Shown: piece after piece, positions 8,875 to 18,564 of the stretch
Position numbering within the stretch: the first letter of the stretch is position 1
Layout of the letters: every line of letters starts with the position of its first letter
Assembly (NCBI GenBank): GCA_021851715.1
Contig: JAJZCR010000027.1
Coordinates: 1-43,055 of the forward strand
Source of the DNA: Planctomycetota bacterium
GTDB lineage: Bacteria; Planctomycetota; Phycisphaerae; WQYP01
Direction: 5' to 3'
DNA: 43,055 nt
Notes under the pieces: generated by a model
The model's database searches: none
What the model was told of the DNA's origin: nothing
What the model saw: the letters and a program-made list of their open reading frames with translations, nothing else
Made by a program: the position numbers and the translations under genes

Positions 8875-9669
8875 CTAACAAGCCATCAATGGCATTCCCA
8901 CCTCTGCCAATACCGGTAGGTGATCGCTGGCGAATCTCGTCATGGGGTGGCACACAGTGCTGCAACCGCGGAGCGTATGCGGCAAATGCGGTGATAAAAA
9001 GATGTAATCCAGTCGGAATACCGGATGCGAGGTGGTAAACGTGGGTTCAAAGGCCTCTGGTTGGCGGCCCATAGCGTGGGCATCGATGTAGCCTGCCGCC
9101 AGCATTTTGGCAATGGCGTCGCGCGGCAATTGCGCCGGCAGAGTGCCTTGGACATCTATACCCAACCGCTGCTTTATAAAATTGGGCGCTTTCGTTAAAT
9201 CGATAAGCTGCTGGGGATGCTGGGCGTTAAAATCACCCGCGATGATGTGCGGTAAGGTTCTGAATGGCTCGGCCATCGCCAGCACAGCATCGAGTTCGCG
9301 GACACGGATTCGTTCATCCACTGTGGATTCTTTGGCATGCAGATGCATACCGATAATGCCGAAGGGGCCGTGCTTATCTTGTACCACGGCCTGAAATGCG
9401 GCCCGGGTAAGGCGGTCATCAAGCGGGCCGAAATTGACCGCTTGCAGCAGTGGAAGCCGCGTGAGCAGGCCGATGTGGCCGCGGGAATTACGCGGAGATT
9501 CGGCTTGAAACATCTCCATTTTCAAGCGATCGGAGAGCTTTTGAAATTCGCCGCTCTCCCAGGTTTCCGGCAGGATAATAACATCCGGATCGGCATGGCG
9601 AATGACTTCGCAGATTGGATCAATTCGGCCAACGCCGCCTTCGAGTATGTTGTAAACCATGATGCGCAT
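8875..9669 (-). CDS. endonuclease/exonuclease/phosphatase family hydrolase
   Basis: The 264-residue protein has the metal-dependent EEP fold: an N-terminal MRIMVYNILEGG strand with the Asn ligand, the Glu in ILPETWES, GDFNAQHP in the middle and the C-terminal SDHLPVLAEV with the catalytic His. The fold serves DNases, phosphodiesterases and sphingomyelinases, and the exact substrate cannot be read from sequence. No signal peptide is seen with the start at 9669, chosen because the family begins with this strand. The frame stays open up to 9891, but that extension shows no family similarity. It is convergent with birA and divergent from ispD. Confidence 0.85.
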   Translation of the reverse strand: MRIMVYNILEGGVGRIDPICEVIRHADPDVIILPETWESGEFQKLSDRLKMEMFQAESPRNSRGHIGLLTRLPLLQAVNFGPLDDRLTRAAFQAVVQDKHGPFGIIGMHLHAKESTVDERIRVRELDAVLAMAEPFRTLPHIIAGDFNAQHPQQLIDLTKAPNFIKQRLGIDVQGTLPAQLPRDAIAKMLAAGYIDAHAMGRQPEAFEPTFTTSHPVFRLDYIFLSPHLPHTLRGCSTVCHPMTRFASDHLPVLAEVGMPLMAC

Positions 9670-9903
9670 TGCGGATATTCCACACGGGTTAGCGGGTGGA
9701 CAGCGTAGCCGTTTACCAGGGAAATTTCCAGCCAGGCGGGATGATACCACGGCTTCCGGGACGATGTCGGGTACAAGTGTACAACCACCGTTTATTATTG
9801 CCTTCCTCGCAGTGCGGTCGGATGCGCAGAACAATGATCTAACTGAACCTGAGATCGCCCGCTGCAGGCTCGCATGGACGAATGAAGGCAATTCCCGGTC
9901 ATA

Positions 9904-9932
9904 TTGTTACCATGCCACGCTTCTGGCATACT
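9904..9932 (+). promoter_or_regulatory. candidate ispD promoter with inverted repeat
   Basis: TTGTTA (9904-9909), a 17-base spacer and CATACT (9927-9932) lie directly before ATG 9941. The spacer contains ATGCCA (9912-9917) and its complement TGGCAT (9924-9929), six bases apart, a possible operator. A second short inverted repeat, GTACA-AG-TGTAC, is at 9771-9782 in the same divergent intergenic region. Confidence 0.3.
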
Positions 9933-9940
9933 GTAGGGGC

Positions 9941-10668
9941 ATGATAGAAGATGGATTTAGTGTGATATTTCCCGCAGCCGGCACCGGCAGCCGGTTTGGT
10001 CGTGGCGATAAACTGATGACCGACATTGGCGGAACTACGGTACTGCAGCGCTCGGTGGCCCTTTTTACGGGGCGGGCGGATGTGCTGGAACTGCTGGTGG
10101 TAACCGCACCAGAGCGATTTGATACCTATAGGGAACTGCTGGCAAATATTCCGGCCGGCAAACCGCTGCGCCTGGTGGCTGGTGGCACCGCACGCTGGGA
10201 AAGCGTGCTGCATGGCTTGCGGGCCGCCTCAATAAAATCGAAATACGTGGCTATTCATGATGCTGCCCGCCCCCTTACGCCTGCGGCGGTTATCGATGCG
10301 GCGTTTGCCGCGGCTCGACTGGTGGGCGCAGGCGTACCGGTCGTGGCTGAGCCGGCCACGCTTAAGCGGGTCAATGACAGCAACCACATTGTCGGCACCG
10401 TCAGCCGGGTGGGAATTTTTCAAGCTCAAACGCCTCAATGTTTTGGGCGACAAACTCTGCTGACGGCCTACGAAAAGTTACTCAATGCGGGTCTATTACA
10501 GGACATTACCGATGACGCCACGGTTTTTGAACTCGCCGGTCTACCCGTAGCGGCCACGCCCGGTTCGCCGATGAATATCAAACTGACCACTTCAGAAGAT
10601 CTCCTGCTGGCCGAAGCACTGGCGCGGGTAACACAATCGCCGACGGCCCCATTGGAGCTTCCCCAGTC

Positions 10669-10672
<4 letters not shown>
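9941..10672 (+). CDS. ispD: 2-C-methyl-D-erythritol 4-phosphate cytidylyltransferase
   Basis: IspD transfers CMP from CTP to methylerythritol phosphate in the non-mevalonate isoprenoid pathway. The 243-residue protein has the nucleotide-binding FPAAGTGSRFGRGDK (10-24), LVVTAPE, YVAIHDAARPLTP in the middle (family motif VhDaARP), QTPQCFG and the C-terminal ITDDATVFE...PGSPMNIKLTT segment. Length is normal. ATG 9941 is preceded by GGGG and gives the family N-terminus; the frame is open much further upstream without similarity. The stop overlaps the polX start (ATGA), so the two genes are translationally coupled. ispF is not adjacent. Confidence 0.93.
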
Positions 10673-12468
<1,796 letters not shown>

Positions 12469-12781
12469 TATGGTATGCCTGCTTTTGCTTTGCGTTGGAA
12501 CATTTGGAAGTCCGGGCGGGAAGCAAATTAAAAACGCTGTGGGTTTCGTCCAGTTCAGTCCGAACCCTGGCCCACGACCGGACCGAAAAAACCAGGCTGG
12601 TGGCCCGAAGGAACACCAGCCTAGGGAGGGAGAGAGAGCAAGATCGCTCCCAAAGGCTCGGCTATATATATCCGAACCTTTGATTTACCATGAAATCAAT
12701 GATAGCACTTTTTTCCCGCCACACAAGTGCCCGCGCATTATTCTAAATCCATAGAACCCAACCACACCGGCAGCCAACCCT
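12469..12781. other. intergenic region between convergent genes
   Basis: This 313-base space separates polX from the convergent metalloprotease gene. It holds the 9-bp perfect hairpin listed separately. A 99-codon frame across it (12455-12754) has no ribosome site, overlaps the polX end and resembles nothing known, so I do not call it a gene. Confidence 0.6.
12594..12622. terminator. hairpin between convergent genes
   Basis: AGGCTGGTG (12594-12602) and CACCAGCCT (12614-12622) form a perfect 9-bp stem with an 11-base loop. There is an A-run before it (12586-12591) and no T-run after it. It could therefore end transcription of the minus-strand gene (T-run on that strand) or stabilise the polX mRNA 3' end. 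Confidence 0.45.
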
Positions 12782-14071
12782 TTATTGCGCAACCGTATCG
12801 AAATAGGCGTTGGCATTAAGGGCGTTTACGGCGGAGTTTATTTTCCCATCTCCATGGGCCGAGGAATGGTGCGTCACCCGCACCACCCGCACATGCACCC
12901 TGCCCACCCAGCCGCGGGAAGCATGGAAAATACCGATAATTTTGGTTCCCGTGGACATGGTGCAAACCAGCCGGGGCACATGGGTGGGCGTGCATGTCCA
13001 GGTGCCCACATGCGGGGCTTGCGCCAGGGCACGGGCCAGCAGGCTCGGCGGCAGCCAATAATGGCTTGGTAATACGTATTGCTTTAACGTGCCATCTGTA
13101 GCGGCATGAAAAAAAACCGCGGCGGTTTTGAATTTCTGGTTTAATGACCAGGCACGTGCAAAATAATTGGTGAGCGTTTGCGTTTGCACGCGGGCATACA
13201 GTTCCGCAGTAGCATTGGCCGGCAGGGAGAGCCAGTATTTCTTCCACAATCTTTCAAAGTCGGCATCGTGCGTACCGAATACGCGGGCCCATGCCAGCGG
13301 GGAAGAAACGCCGTGCTGGAACAGCCGCAAGTATCGGGTAAATGGAGCGGCATATTTTTGGTGATTGGCCCAGGCGAGAAAATAAATCATGGACCAAGCT
13401 TCATCATAATTGGTGCCCATGAGCACATCATTCCATTGGCTGTAGGGCATCAGCCGCATTTTATGAATGGAGAGAAACTTATGATGTTGAATTTCCCATT
13501 TGATCCGCTTTTCGCGATACGGTGGAATCCAGCCGGTAACGAAACTGTTGCCCGTGAACAACCCTTCGCCAAAATATTCAGCGGTGCCCTCGTTGGCCCA
13601 TGGCGGCAACATGCGGCCCAGGAAGGCAAACGTAAACTGGTGAAAACCTTCGTGCTGAATAATATGCCACACCTGGTGGCTGATCTCATGACCCGCCATG
13701 GCCATCAGTCGCTGGCCACTGTAGCCTACGTAGAACTCGCCGGCACTACCGGGCAAGCCGCCGGCAGCGTAATACTCCGGATAGTTTTTGAAAAGATAAA
13801 ACGGCTGCTTAGCCGTAACCGCCCCGCCAAAAATACCATGCAGCCGGCGTTGATAGGCACCCGCAGCAAAATTCATGCGCAGCCAAATCTGCTCAAGCAT
13901 GAGCCGGGGAACATCGGAATGAAGTACATAAAAGCCCGGTGGATTATACGTTTTAAGATCGGCCGGAAGATCCATCTTGGCCAAGACAGTGTGCCCGACG
14001 GACAACACGAAGGCCACCTGCAAAAGTAGTAGCCGATGCATTCGCAATGCCGCATTTTTTCGCCTGTGCAT
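12782..14071 (-). CDS. secreted putative zinc metalloprotease (DUF1570-like)
   Basis: The 429-residue protein has an N-terminal signal sequence (MHRLLLLQVAFVLSVGHTVLA, residues 11-31), so export is inferred. The middle carries two adjacent HExxH-type motifs, HEISH (128-132) and HEGFH (140-144). About 17 residues later comes NEGTAEYFGE (160-169), the arrangement of gluzincin peptidases where a downstream Glu is the third zinc ligand. This resembles DUF1570 proteins common in planctomycetes, whose substrates are unknown. HEGFH is the better candidate for the active site. ATG 14041 (residue 11) is a possible shorter start. Neighbours are unrelated housekeeping genes. Confidence 0.65.
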   Translation of the reverse strand: MHRRKNAALRMHRLLLLQVAFVLSVGHTVLAKMDLPADLKTYNPPGFYVLHSDVPRLMLEQIWLRMNFAAGAYQRRLHGIFGGAVTAKQPFYLFKNYPEYYAAGGLPGSAGEFYVGYSGQRLMAMAGHEISHQVWHIIQHEGFHQFTFAFLGRMLPPWANEGTAEYFGEGLFTGNSFVTGWIPPYREKRIKWEIQHHKFLSIHKMRLMPYSQWNDVLMGTNYDEAWSMIYFLAWANHQKYAAPFTRYLRLFQHGVSSPLAWARVFGTHDADFERLWKKYWLSLPANATAELYARVQTQTLTNYFARAWSLNQKFKTAAVFFHAATDGTLKQYVLPSHYWLPPSLLARALAQAPHVGTWTCTPTHVPRLVCTMSTGTKIIGIFHASRGWVGRVHVRVVRVTHHSSAHGDGKINSAVNALNANAYFDTVAQ

Positions 14072-14238
14072 CGTCGCTTCTTTCTAAGTCCAACCGCCAA
14101 CCAGAGCCCGCTCGGGCCCAACAACTACCCAAGACACACCGGGGGTTCCCCAGCAGCACTGCGGCGGGCAGAATATCGGGACGGCGAAAACAAATCCGTC
14201 GCGGCGCTAAGCAGCGCACCTCCTAATGGTACACCCTC

Positions 14239-15738
14239 TCATGGATTGAGCTTCTGCTCCAGAAGACGACCAACAATCTTAGGATCCGCCTTGCCGTTAC
14301 TGGTTTTCATCACCGCTCCACGGAGAAAGCCCAGGGAAGCCTGCTTTTTTTTGGGATTATTGCGGTAATCGTCCACAGCCTGCGGGTTGGCAGCCAAAGC
14401 CTGCTCTACCCAGCGGGCGGTCTGATTTTCGTCACGCACCTGCAGCAGACCGTGCTTTTCGGCAACAACCATCGGTTCCAAGCTGGCATCTTCGATCAAC
14501 TCCTCAAAAATTGTAGCCGCCGCTGTGGCGCTCACCCGACCATCTTCAATCATGGAAGCAAGCTGGGCATATTGACCGGCCTGCACCGGCAAATCGCTGA
14601 TCAACACGGACTTGGCCTGGGCGGTGGCTTGTTCGTTGGCGATTTTGGCGGCTGGACCGAGCAACAAATTGGTGAGCCGCCGCGGCGGTGCGCCAAGCTG
14701 GATGGCGGCATCGAATAGATCGGCAACAGCACGTTCTTCGGTAATAGTCAAGGCCTCTTTAGCACTAATGGCATAATCCTGCTGGTAGCGGTGGCGACGC
14801 TGCATGGGCAGTTCCACCACTTCCTCGCGCACGCGGGATAACCACTCCGGCGAAACCGCCAGCGGAACCAGATCCGGATCCGGAAAATAGCGGTAATCCG
14901 AGGCCTCCTCCTTTTCCCGCTGGAGCACCGTTACACCCTTATCATCATCCCATCCACGGGTGGATTTACCTTGTGAGGGGCTGCCGGTTGGATCGGCCAG
15001 CCATTGGGCATATTGCCGCCGAATTTCATAAGCGCATGCTCGTTCCACCGCCCGAAAACTGTTGAGGTTTTTTACCTCTGTAATAGCCGTTTTGAACACC
15101 TTGCCATGATGAAAAACGTGCAAATTAATATTAGGCTCGAAACGTATATGTCCCTGCTGCATGATGCCTTGAGATACCCCGAGATAACGGCAAATCCGTC
15201 GCAATTCTTCCCCAAAAATGCGGGCCTCTTCGGGGCTTTGGAGATCCGGCTCTGTGACAATCTCCAGCAGCGGCGTTCCGGCGCGGTTCAAATCCACCTG
15301 CGAAAAGCCTGGTGCGCCCTCATGCAGCAGTTTACCGGCATCTTCTTCCAGGTGAGCTCGGCGAATACGAATGGTTTTAGCGCTGCCATCGGGCAAAAAA
15401 ATTTCCACCTGACCCGCACCGCACAGGGGCATATCGTATTGGCTGATCTGGTAATTTTTCGGCAAGTCCGGGTAGTAATAGCTTTTACGGTCCCATTTGG
15501 TCTGCTTCGCAATGGCACAGTTCAAAGACAGTCCGACCATCATCGCCATTTCCACGGCCCGGCGATTGAGCACCGGCAGCACACCCGGCAAGCCCAGCAC
15601 CACAGGGTCCACCTGCGTGTTGGGTGCCCCGCCGAAACCGTTGGCTGCGGCTGTAAACATCTTGGATTTAGTGGCAAGCTGAACATGAATTTCCATGCCG
15701 ATAAGGACTTGATATTGAGGGTCAGAATTTATAACCAT
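14239..15738 (-). CDS. gatB: Asp-tRNA(Asn)/Glu-tRNA(Gln) amidotransferase subunit B
   Basis: GatB is the kinase/tRNA-binding subunit of the complex that converts Glu-tRNA(Gln) and Asp-tRNA(Asn) to Gln-tRNA and Asn-tRNA. The 499-residue protein has the family start YQVLIGMEIHVQLATKSKMF, RIRRAHLEEDAGK, RAGTPLLEIVTEPD, KNLNSFR and DYRYFPDPDLVPL, and a C-terminal YqeY-like tail (...GFLRGAVMKTSNGKADPKIV). ATG 15738 is preferred because GGAG sits 6 bases upstream; the frame continues to ATG 15774, which lacks a ribosome site. gatA and gatC are not adjacent. It follows the desulfurase-like gene closely on the same strand. Confidence 0.95.
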   Translation of the reverse strand: MVINSDPQYQVLIGMEIHVQLATKSKMFTAAANGFGGAPNTQVDPVVLGLPGVLPVLNRRAVEMAMMVGLSLNCAIAKQTKWDRKSYYYPDLPKNYQISQYDMPLCGAGQVEIFLPDGSAKTIRIRRAHLEEDAGKLLHEGAPGFSQVDLNRAGTPLLEIVTEPDLQSPEEARIFGEELRRICRYLGVSQGIMQQGHIRFEPNINLHVFHHGKVFKTAITEVKNLNSFRAVERACAYEIRRQYAQWLADPTGSPSQGKSTRGWDDDKGVTVLQREKEEASDYRYFPDPDLVPLAVSPEWLSRVREEVVELPMQRRHRYQQDYAISAKEALTITEERAVADLFDAAIQLGAPPRRLTNLLLGPAAKIANEQATAQAKSVLISDLPVQAGQYAQLASMIEDGRVSATAAATIFEELIEDASLEPMVVAEKHGLLQVRDENQTARWVEQALAANPQAVDDYRNNPKKKQASLGFLRGAVMKTSNGKADPKIVGRLLEQKLNP

Positions 15739-15777
15739 GGTGACTCCAAACGGCCAAAGGTCAGAAATATTCATTAT

Positions 15778-16959
15778 TTAAGCGGTGATTTCCCGCAAGG
15801 CTGCTACCAGAGCGTCTATATCATCGGAAGTATTAAAATGGCCCGGACTTAAACGCACCGTACCGTCGGGGAAGGAACCGATTTGTTTATGGGCGTAGGG
15901 AGAACAATGCAAGCCGGGACGCACAGCAATGGAAAAGGCCTCATCTAAAATGCCGCCAATCTCATGCGGGCTATGGCCCTCCACGTTAAAACTGATGGTG
16001 CCGACGCGATTGGCCACGGCATTGCTACCCGTAGGCCCGTAGATAGTTACGCCGTCAATACCACTGGCGGAATCCACGAACTGCTGCACCAATTGACGTT
16101 CATGGGCGAGAATCTTGTCTGGTCCGTAACCGCGCACGTACTGTGTTGCCGCCGCCAGGCCGGCAACGCCAACGGTGTTGGGGGTGCCGCCTTCCAGGAA
16201 GTAGGGAAAAATGCGTGGCTGCAGCGGACTTGATGAATCACCACCGGTACCGCCTTCGCGAAATGCCGCCAAATCCGTAACAGCCACCGTGGTATGCACG
16301 TACAGGCCGCCGGTACCAGTAGGCCCCAGCAGCGATTTATGGCCGGGAAAGGCCAGCAGATCAATATGTTGCCGCACCACGTCAATGGAAACCACGCCGA
16401 TGGTCTGGGCGGTATCCAGCAGAAATTTTACGCCGTGCTCCCGGGCCACACTTCCCACTTCAGTGGCTGGCTGAATCGTTCCCAACACATTGCCGGCATG
16501 GCTTAAGGCAATCAGCCGGGTTTTGGAACCAATAGCCCGCCTGACATCCGCCGGATCAATGACCCCCGTCTGCGGTGAAAATTCCACACGAGTCAGGGAG
16601 ATAAAGCCCGTATCGGCCATGGCCTGCAACGGTCGACTGACACTGTTGTGTTCCAAGGTTGTGGTAATGACATGATCCCCAGCACGCAGCAACCCCTTGA
16701 AGGCTATATTCAAAGCATCGGTGCAATTCATCGTGAAAATCAGGCGATGCGCATCGGTGCCGCCGATGAACTCCGTAAGTTGCCCGCGAGCCTGGTCAAG
16801 CTTTTTTTCCGCAGCCATGGCCATACGATGACCCGCCCGTCCTGGATTGGCGGCATCTTTGGCGAGAAATTCGCCCATCGCCTGACTGACCACGGCCGGC
16901 TTGGGCCAACTGGTCGCGGCATTATCCAGATAAATAACTTTTGCATTTGTGTCTATCAA
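15778..16959 (-). CDS. class-V aminotransferase, cysteine desulfurase-like
   Basis: This 393-residue PLP enzyme resembles SufS/NifS-type cysteine desulfurases, which take sulfur from L-cysteine for Fe-S clusters and tRNA thiolation. It has the N-terminal VIYLDNAATSWPKP, the PLP lysine in LLAFPGHKSLLGPTGTGGLYV, TGGDS, and the putative persulfide Cys in RPGLHCSPYAHKQIG near the C-terminus, then DGTVRLSPGHFNTSDDID. The wording is closest to the subfamily annotated as cysteine desulfurase family protein rather than classical IscS, and no scaffold gene is adjacent. The start appears to be TTG at 16959, since no ATG fits the family N-terminus. gatB follows in the same transcript. Confidence 0.85.
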   Translation of the reverse strand: MIDTNAKVIYLDNAATSWPKPAVVSQAMGEFLAKDAANPGRAGHRMAMAAEKKLDQARGQLTEFIGGTDAHRLIFTMNCTDALNIAFKGLLRAGDHVITTTLEHNSVSRPLQAMADTGFISLTRVEFSPQTGVIDPADVRRAIGSKTRLIALSHAGNVLGTIQPATEVGSVAREHGVKFLLDTAQTIGVVSIDVVRQHIDLLAFPGHKSLLGPTGTGGLYVHTTVAVTDLAAFREGGTGGDSSSPLQPRIFPYFLEGGTPNTVGVAGLAAATQYVRGYGPDKILAHERQLVQQFVDSASGIDGVTIYGPTGSNAVANRVGTISFNVEGHSPHEIGGILDEAFSIAVRPGLHCSPYAHKQIGSFPDGTVRLSPGHFNTSDDIDALVAALREITA

Positions 16960-17132
16960 GGTATTCTACCATCCTTCTTTACAGGTTGCGTGCGACTTCA
17001 TAGATCGCCCGGATATTCTAACGCCAAACCGTACCGCCGCCATGCACCGGCAGGCCGCCATCACCGATCCACGCTTTTCAAAGCATCGCCACCGTCGATG
17101 ACCGTCAAGTAAAAAGCGTTTGAAAAACTTGT

Positions 17133-17184
17133 AAGCCGAAAATGACAATATTTCTTGACTTTCGGCTTCGGAAGGTCCTACAAT
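17133..17184 (+). promoter_or_regulatory. promoter with overlapping inverted repeat
   Basis: TTGACT (17155-17160), an 18-base spacer and TACAAT (17179-17184) form a good sigma-70 type promoter for the PEP-CTERM gene at 17439. AAGCCGAAA (17133-17141) and its perfect complement TTTCGGCTT (17160-17168) flank the -35 box, a possible operator. The palindrome differs from the TTTAACCGGTTAAA sites further right. Confidence 0.55.
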
Positions 17185-17191
17185 ATTAATA

Positions 17192-17438
17192 ATTGCAAGA
17201 AGCAATCGTTATTTGTACATGCGAGACGTAACTCGGCGAGGTTTTAGCAGCGAGAGCCGGTGGGTGGCTTTGCGCGCTCACTCGCAAAGTTATGTGCTGG
17301 TACCGTGAGAATACCGGCAGGACCAGGCAAAAAATGGCCGGATTTCAGCCGTGTGTCATGGACTACTCTCCGTGGTGGCGCGTGCCGCCACGGTATGGAT
17401 TTTACATAGGGGGCTGTTTTTAGAAGGGACGGCAATTT
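17192..17438 (+). ncRNA. long structured 5' leader, possible riboswitch
   Basis: The predicted transcript has about 250 bases before the start codon. In order it can form ATTGC/GCAAT, CGAG/CTCG, CTTTGCG/CGCAAAG (17268-17274 with 17283-17289), TGCTGGTA/TACCGGCA (17295-17302 with 17312-17319, one G-U) and a 10-bp hairpin CCGTGGTGGC/GCCGCCACGG with a GCGT loop (17370-17393, one T-G). A GAAGGGA ribosome site then precedes ATG 17439. I compared it by eye with c-di-GMP, TPP, cobalamin, FMN and SAM classes and recognised none. A structured, regulatory leader is inferred. Confidence 0.35.
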
Positions 17439-18326
17439 ATGACGAAGGTAAAAGGAACCATAGCTCTTGGAGCAATGTTAGCGGCGTTGACCGTCGTGGG
17501 AATCAATTCGCAGGCAGATGGCGTTATGACACTGTTCGGCAATGACTACAACATCCAGGTCCATTCCAGCACGAGTATTGCGGATGCCTATCTGCTTTAT
17601 GGAAGTTTTACCAGCACCGATGACTCCATCTTTAGTGGAGGCATCAGTCTGATCAACGGCGGTCTCAGCCTGATCAACAATACTAACTATAGCGTTAATG
17701 TGGGTAGCGCGACCCCAGCCTACTACGGCCTTATGGGTGTTTACTCCGGGGATACCCAGGGTGTGACCCTGGGTATGAGCACCTCCACCGCTGCCAACGT
17801 GGCGTCGGGTGAGTCATTCGGCACCTTTTTGCCGCGGGAATTGAGCTATTTTCAATTTCCCAACCAGGTCACGAATAATCATGCAACCATTGACGGGCAA
17901 TCGGCGTCTGTCACATTCAACATTAATCCCATTGACAGCAGCAACTTCTCGGAAAATACAATGGTGAGCGACCTGCAGGCTTTGGCCACCGGCGTCGGCA
18001 CGGTGACGGGAATTTCCGGTACTTACAGTTACACCTTCAATGGTACATTGTTCACCGGAACATTTCCCAACGAATTATTGTCCGGCGTGCCGGTGCATAA
18101 TCCGGTGGCAGGTTTCACGTTCAGTATCAGCACCACCTCGACAATCATCAGCAATATTCAAAGTGACTTGATCTCAACCGATGACAGCGGAACTCTGGTT
18201 GATTTTACCAATGGATCTTCGGCTGGCAGCTTTTCCGTTACCCCAACACCGGAACCAAGTTCCATGTGGCTGCTGGGCTCGGCGGGTTTGCCGCTGCTGG
18301 CGTGGCGTAAGCGACGGATGGCTTAA
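17439..18326 (+). CDS. PEP-CTERM sorting domain protein, function unknown
   Basis: The 295-residue exported protein begins with a signal peptide (GTIALGAMLAALTVVGINSQADG). It ends with the classic PEP-CTERM signal: TPTPEPSSMW, a hydrophobic stretch and WRKRR. Such proteins are cut and anchored or released by an exosortase, which is not in this window. The body is rich in Ser, Thr, Gly and Asn and predicted beta-rich, with no catalytic motif I recognise. AAGGGA precedes the ATG. It has its own promoter and a long leader. It stands near glycosidase genes, so a role at the cell surface in glucan capture is possible, but this is only contextual. Confidence 0.8.
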   Translation: MTKVKGTIALGAMLAALTVVGINSQADGVMTLFGNDYNIQVHSSTSIADAYLLYGSFTSTDDSIFSGGISLINGGLSLINNTNYSVNVGSATPAYYGLMGVYSGDTQGVTLGMSTSTAANVASGESFGTFLPRELSYFQFPNQVTNNHATIDGQSASVTFNINPIDSSNFSENTMVSDLQALATGVGTVTGISGTYSYTFNGTLFTGTFPNELLSGVPVHNPVAGFTFSISTTSTIISNIQSDLISTDDSGTLVDFTNGSSAGSFSVTPTPEPSSMWLLGSAGLPLLAWRKRRMA

Positions 18327-18564
18327 AACCAACTCGGGCTACGTGCGCCGAAAAGTTTATTCCTGCCTCGGAGAAGAAATGGCAGTGCTTTGCGCACTCA
18401 TGCCTTAACTATAGCCGAAACCGGTCGCCCTGGGGAAGACTGACGTTGCCGGGTGCTGGACCGCGCCGGAGAAGCGAAAGAGATGTTGGCCTTGACCAAG
18501 TCACAGCGATGTGGCGCAGCCGGATATTGTTCCGAGCTTACGGTATCTGTAGTCAGCGTGGAGT

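Larger units (their letters stand above)
16960..17438. other. divergent intergenic region with structured leader
   Basis: This 479-base region lies between the desulfurase-like gene and the PEP-CTERM gene. No protein gene is apparent. From 17133 it carries an inverted repeat, a promoter, and about 250 bases of potentially structured 5' leader, listed separately. In 16960-17130 I see nothing specific. Confidence 0.6.

Noticed and set aside
13178..14029. 283-codon plus-strand frame opposite the metalloprotease
   Set aside because: The minus-strand frame has a signal peptide and HExxH motifs; the plus-strand product has no recognisable feature.
15004..15852. 282-codon plus-strand frame across gatB and the desulfurase-like gene
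   Set aside because: It crosses the end of two conserved minus-strand genes and shows no family motif.
17291..17325. GTGAGAATACC phrase resembling part of a TPP riboswitch
   Set aside because: The second conserved TPP block (ACCTGAT...GTAGGGA) is missing and the gene downstream is not a thiamine gene.
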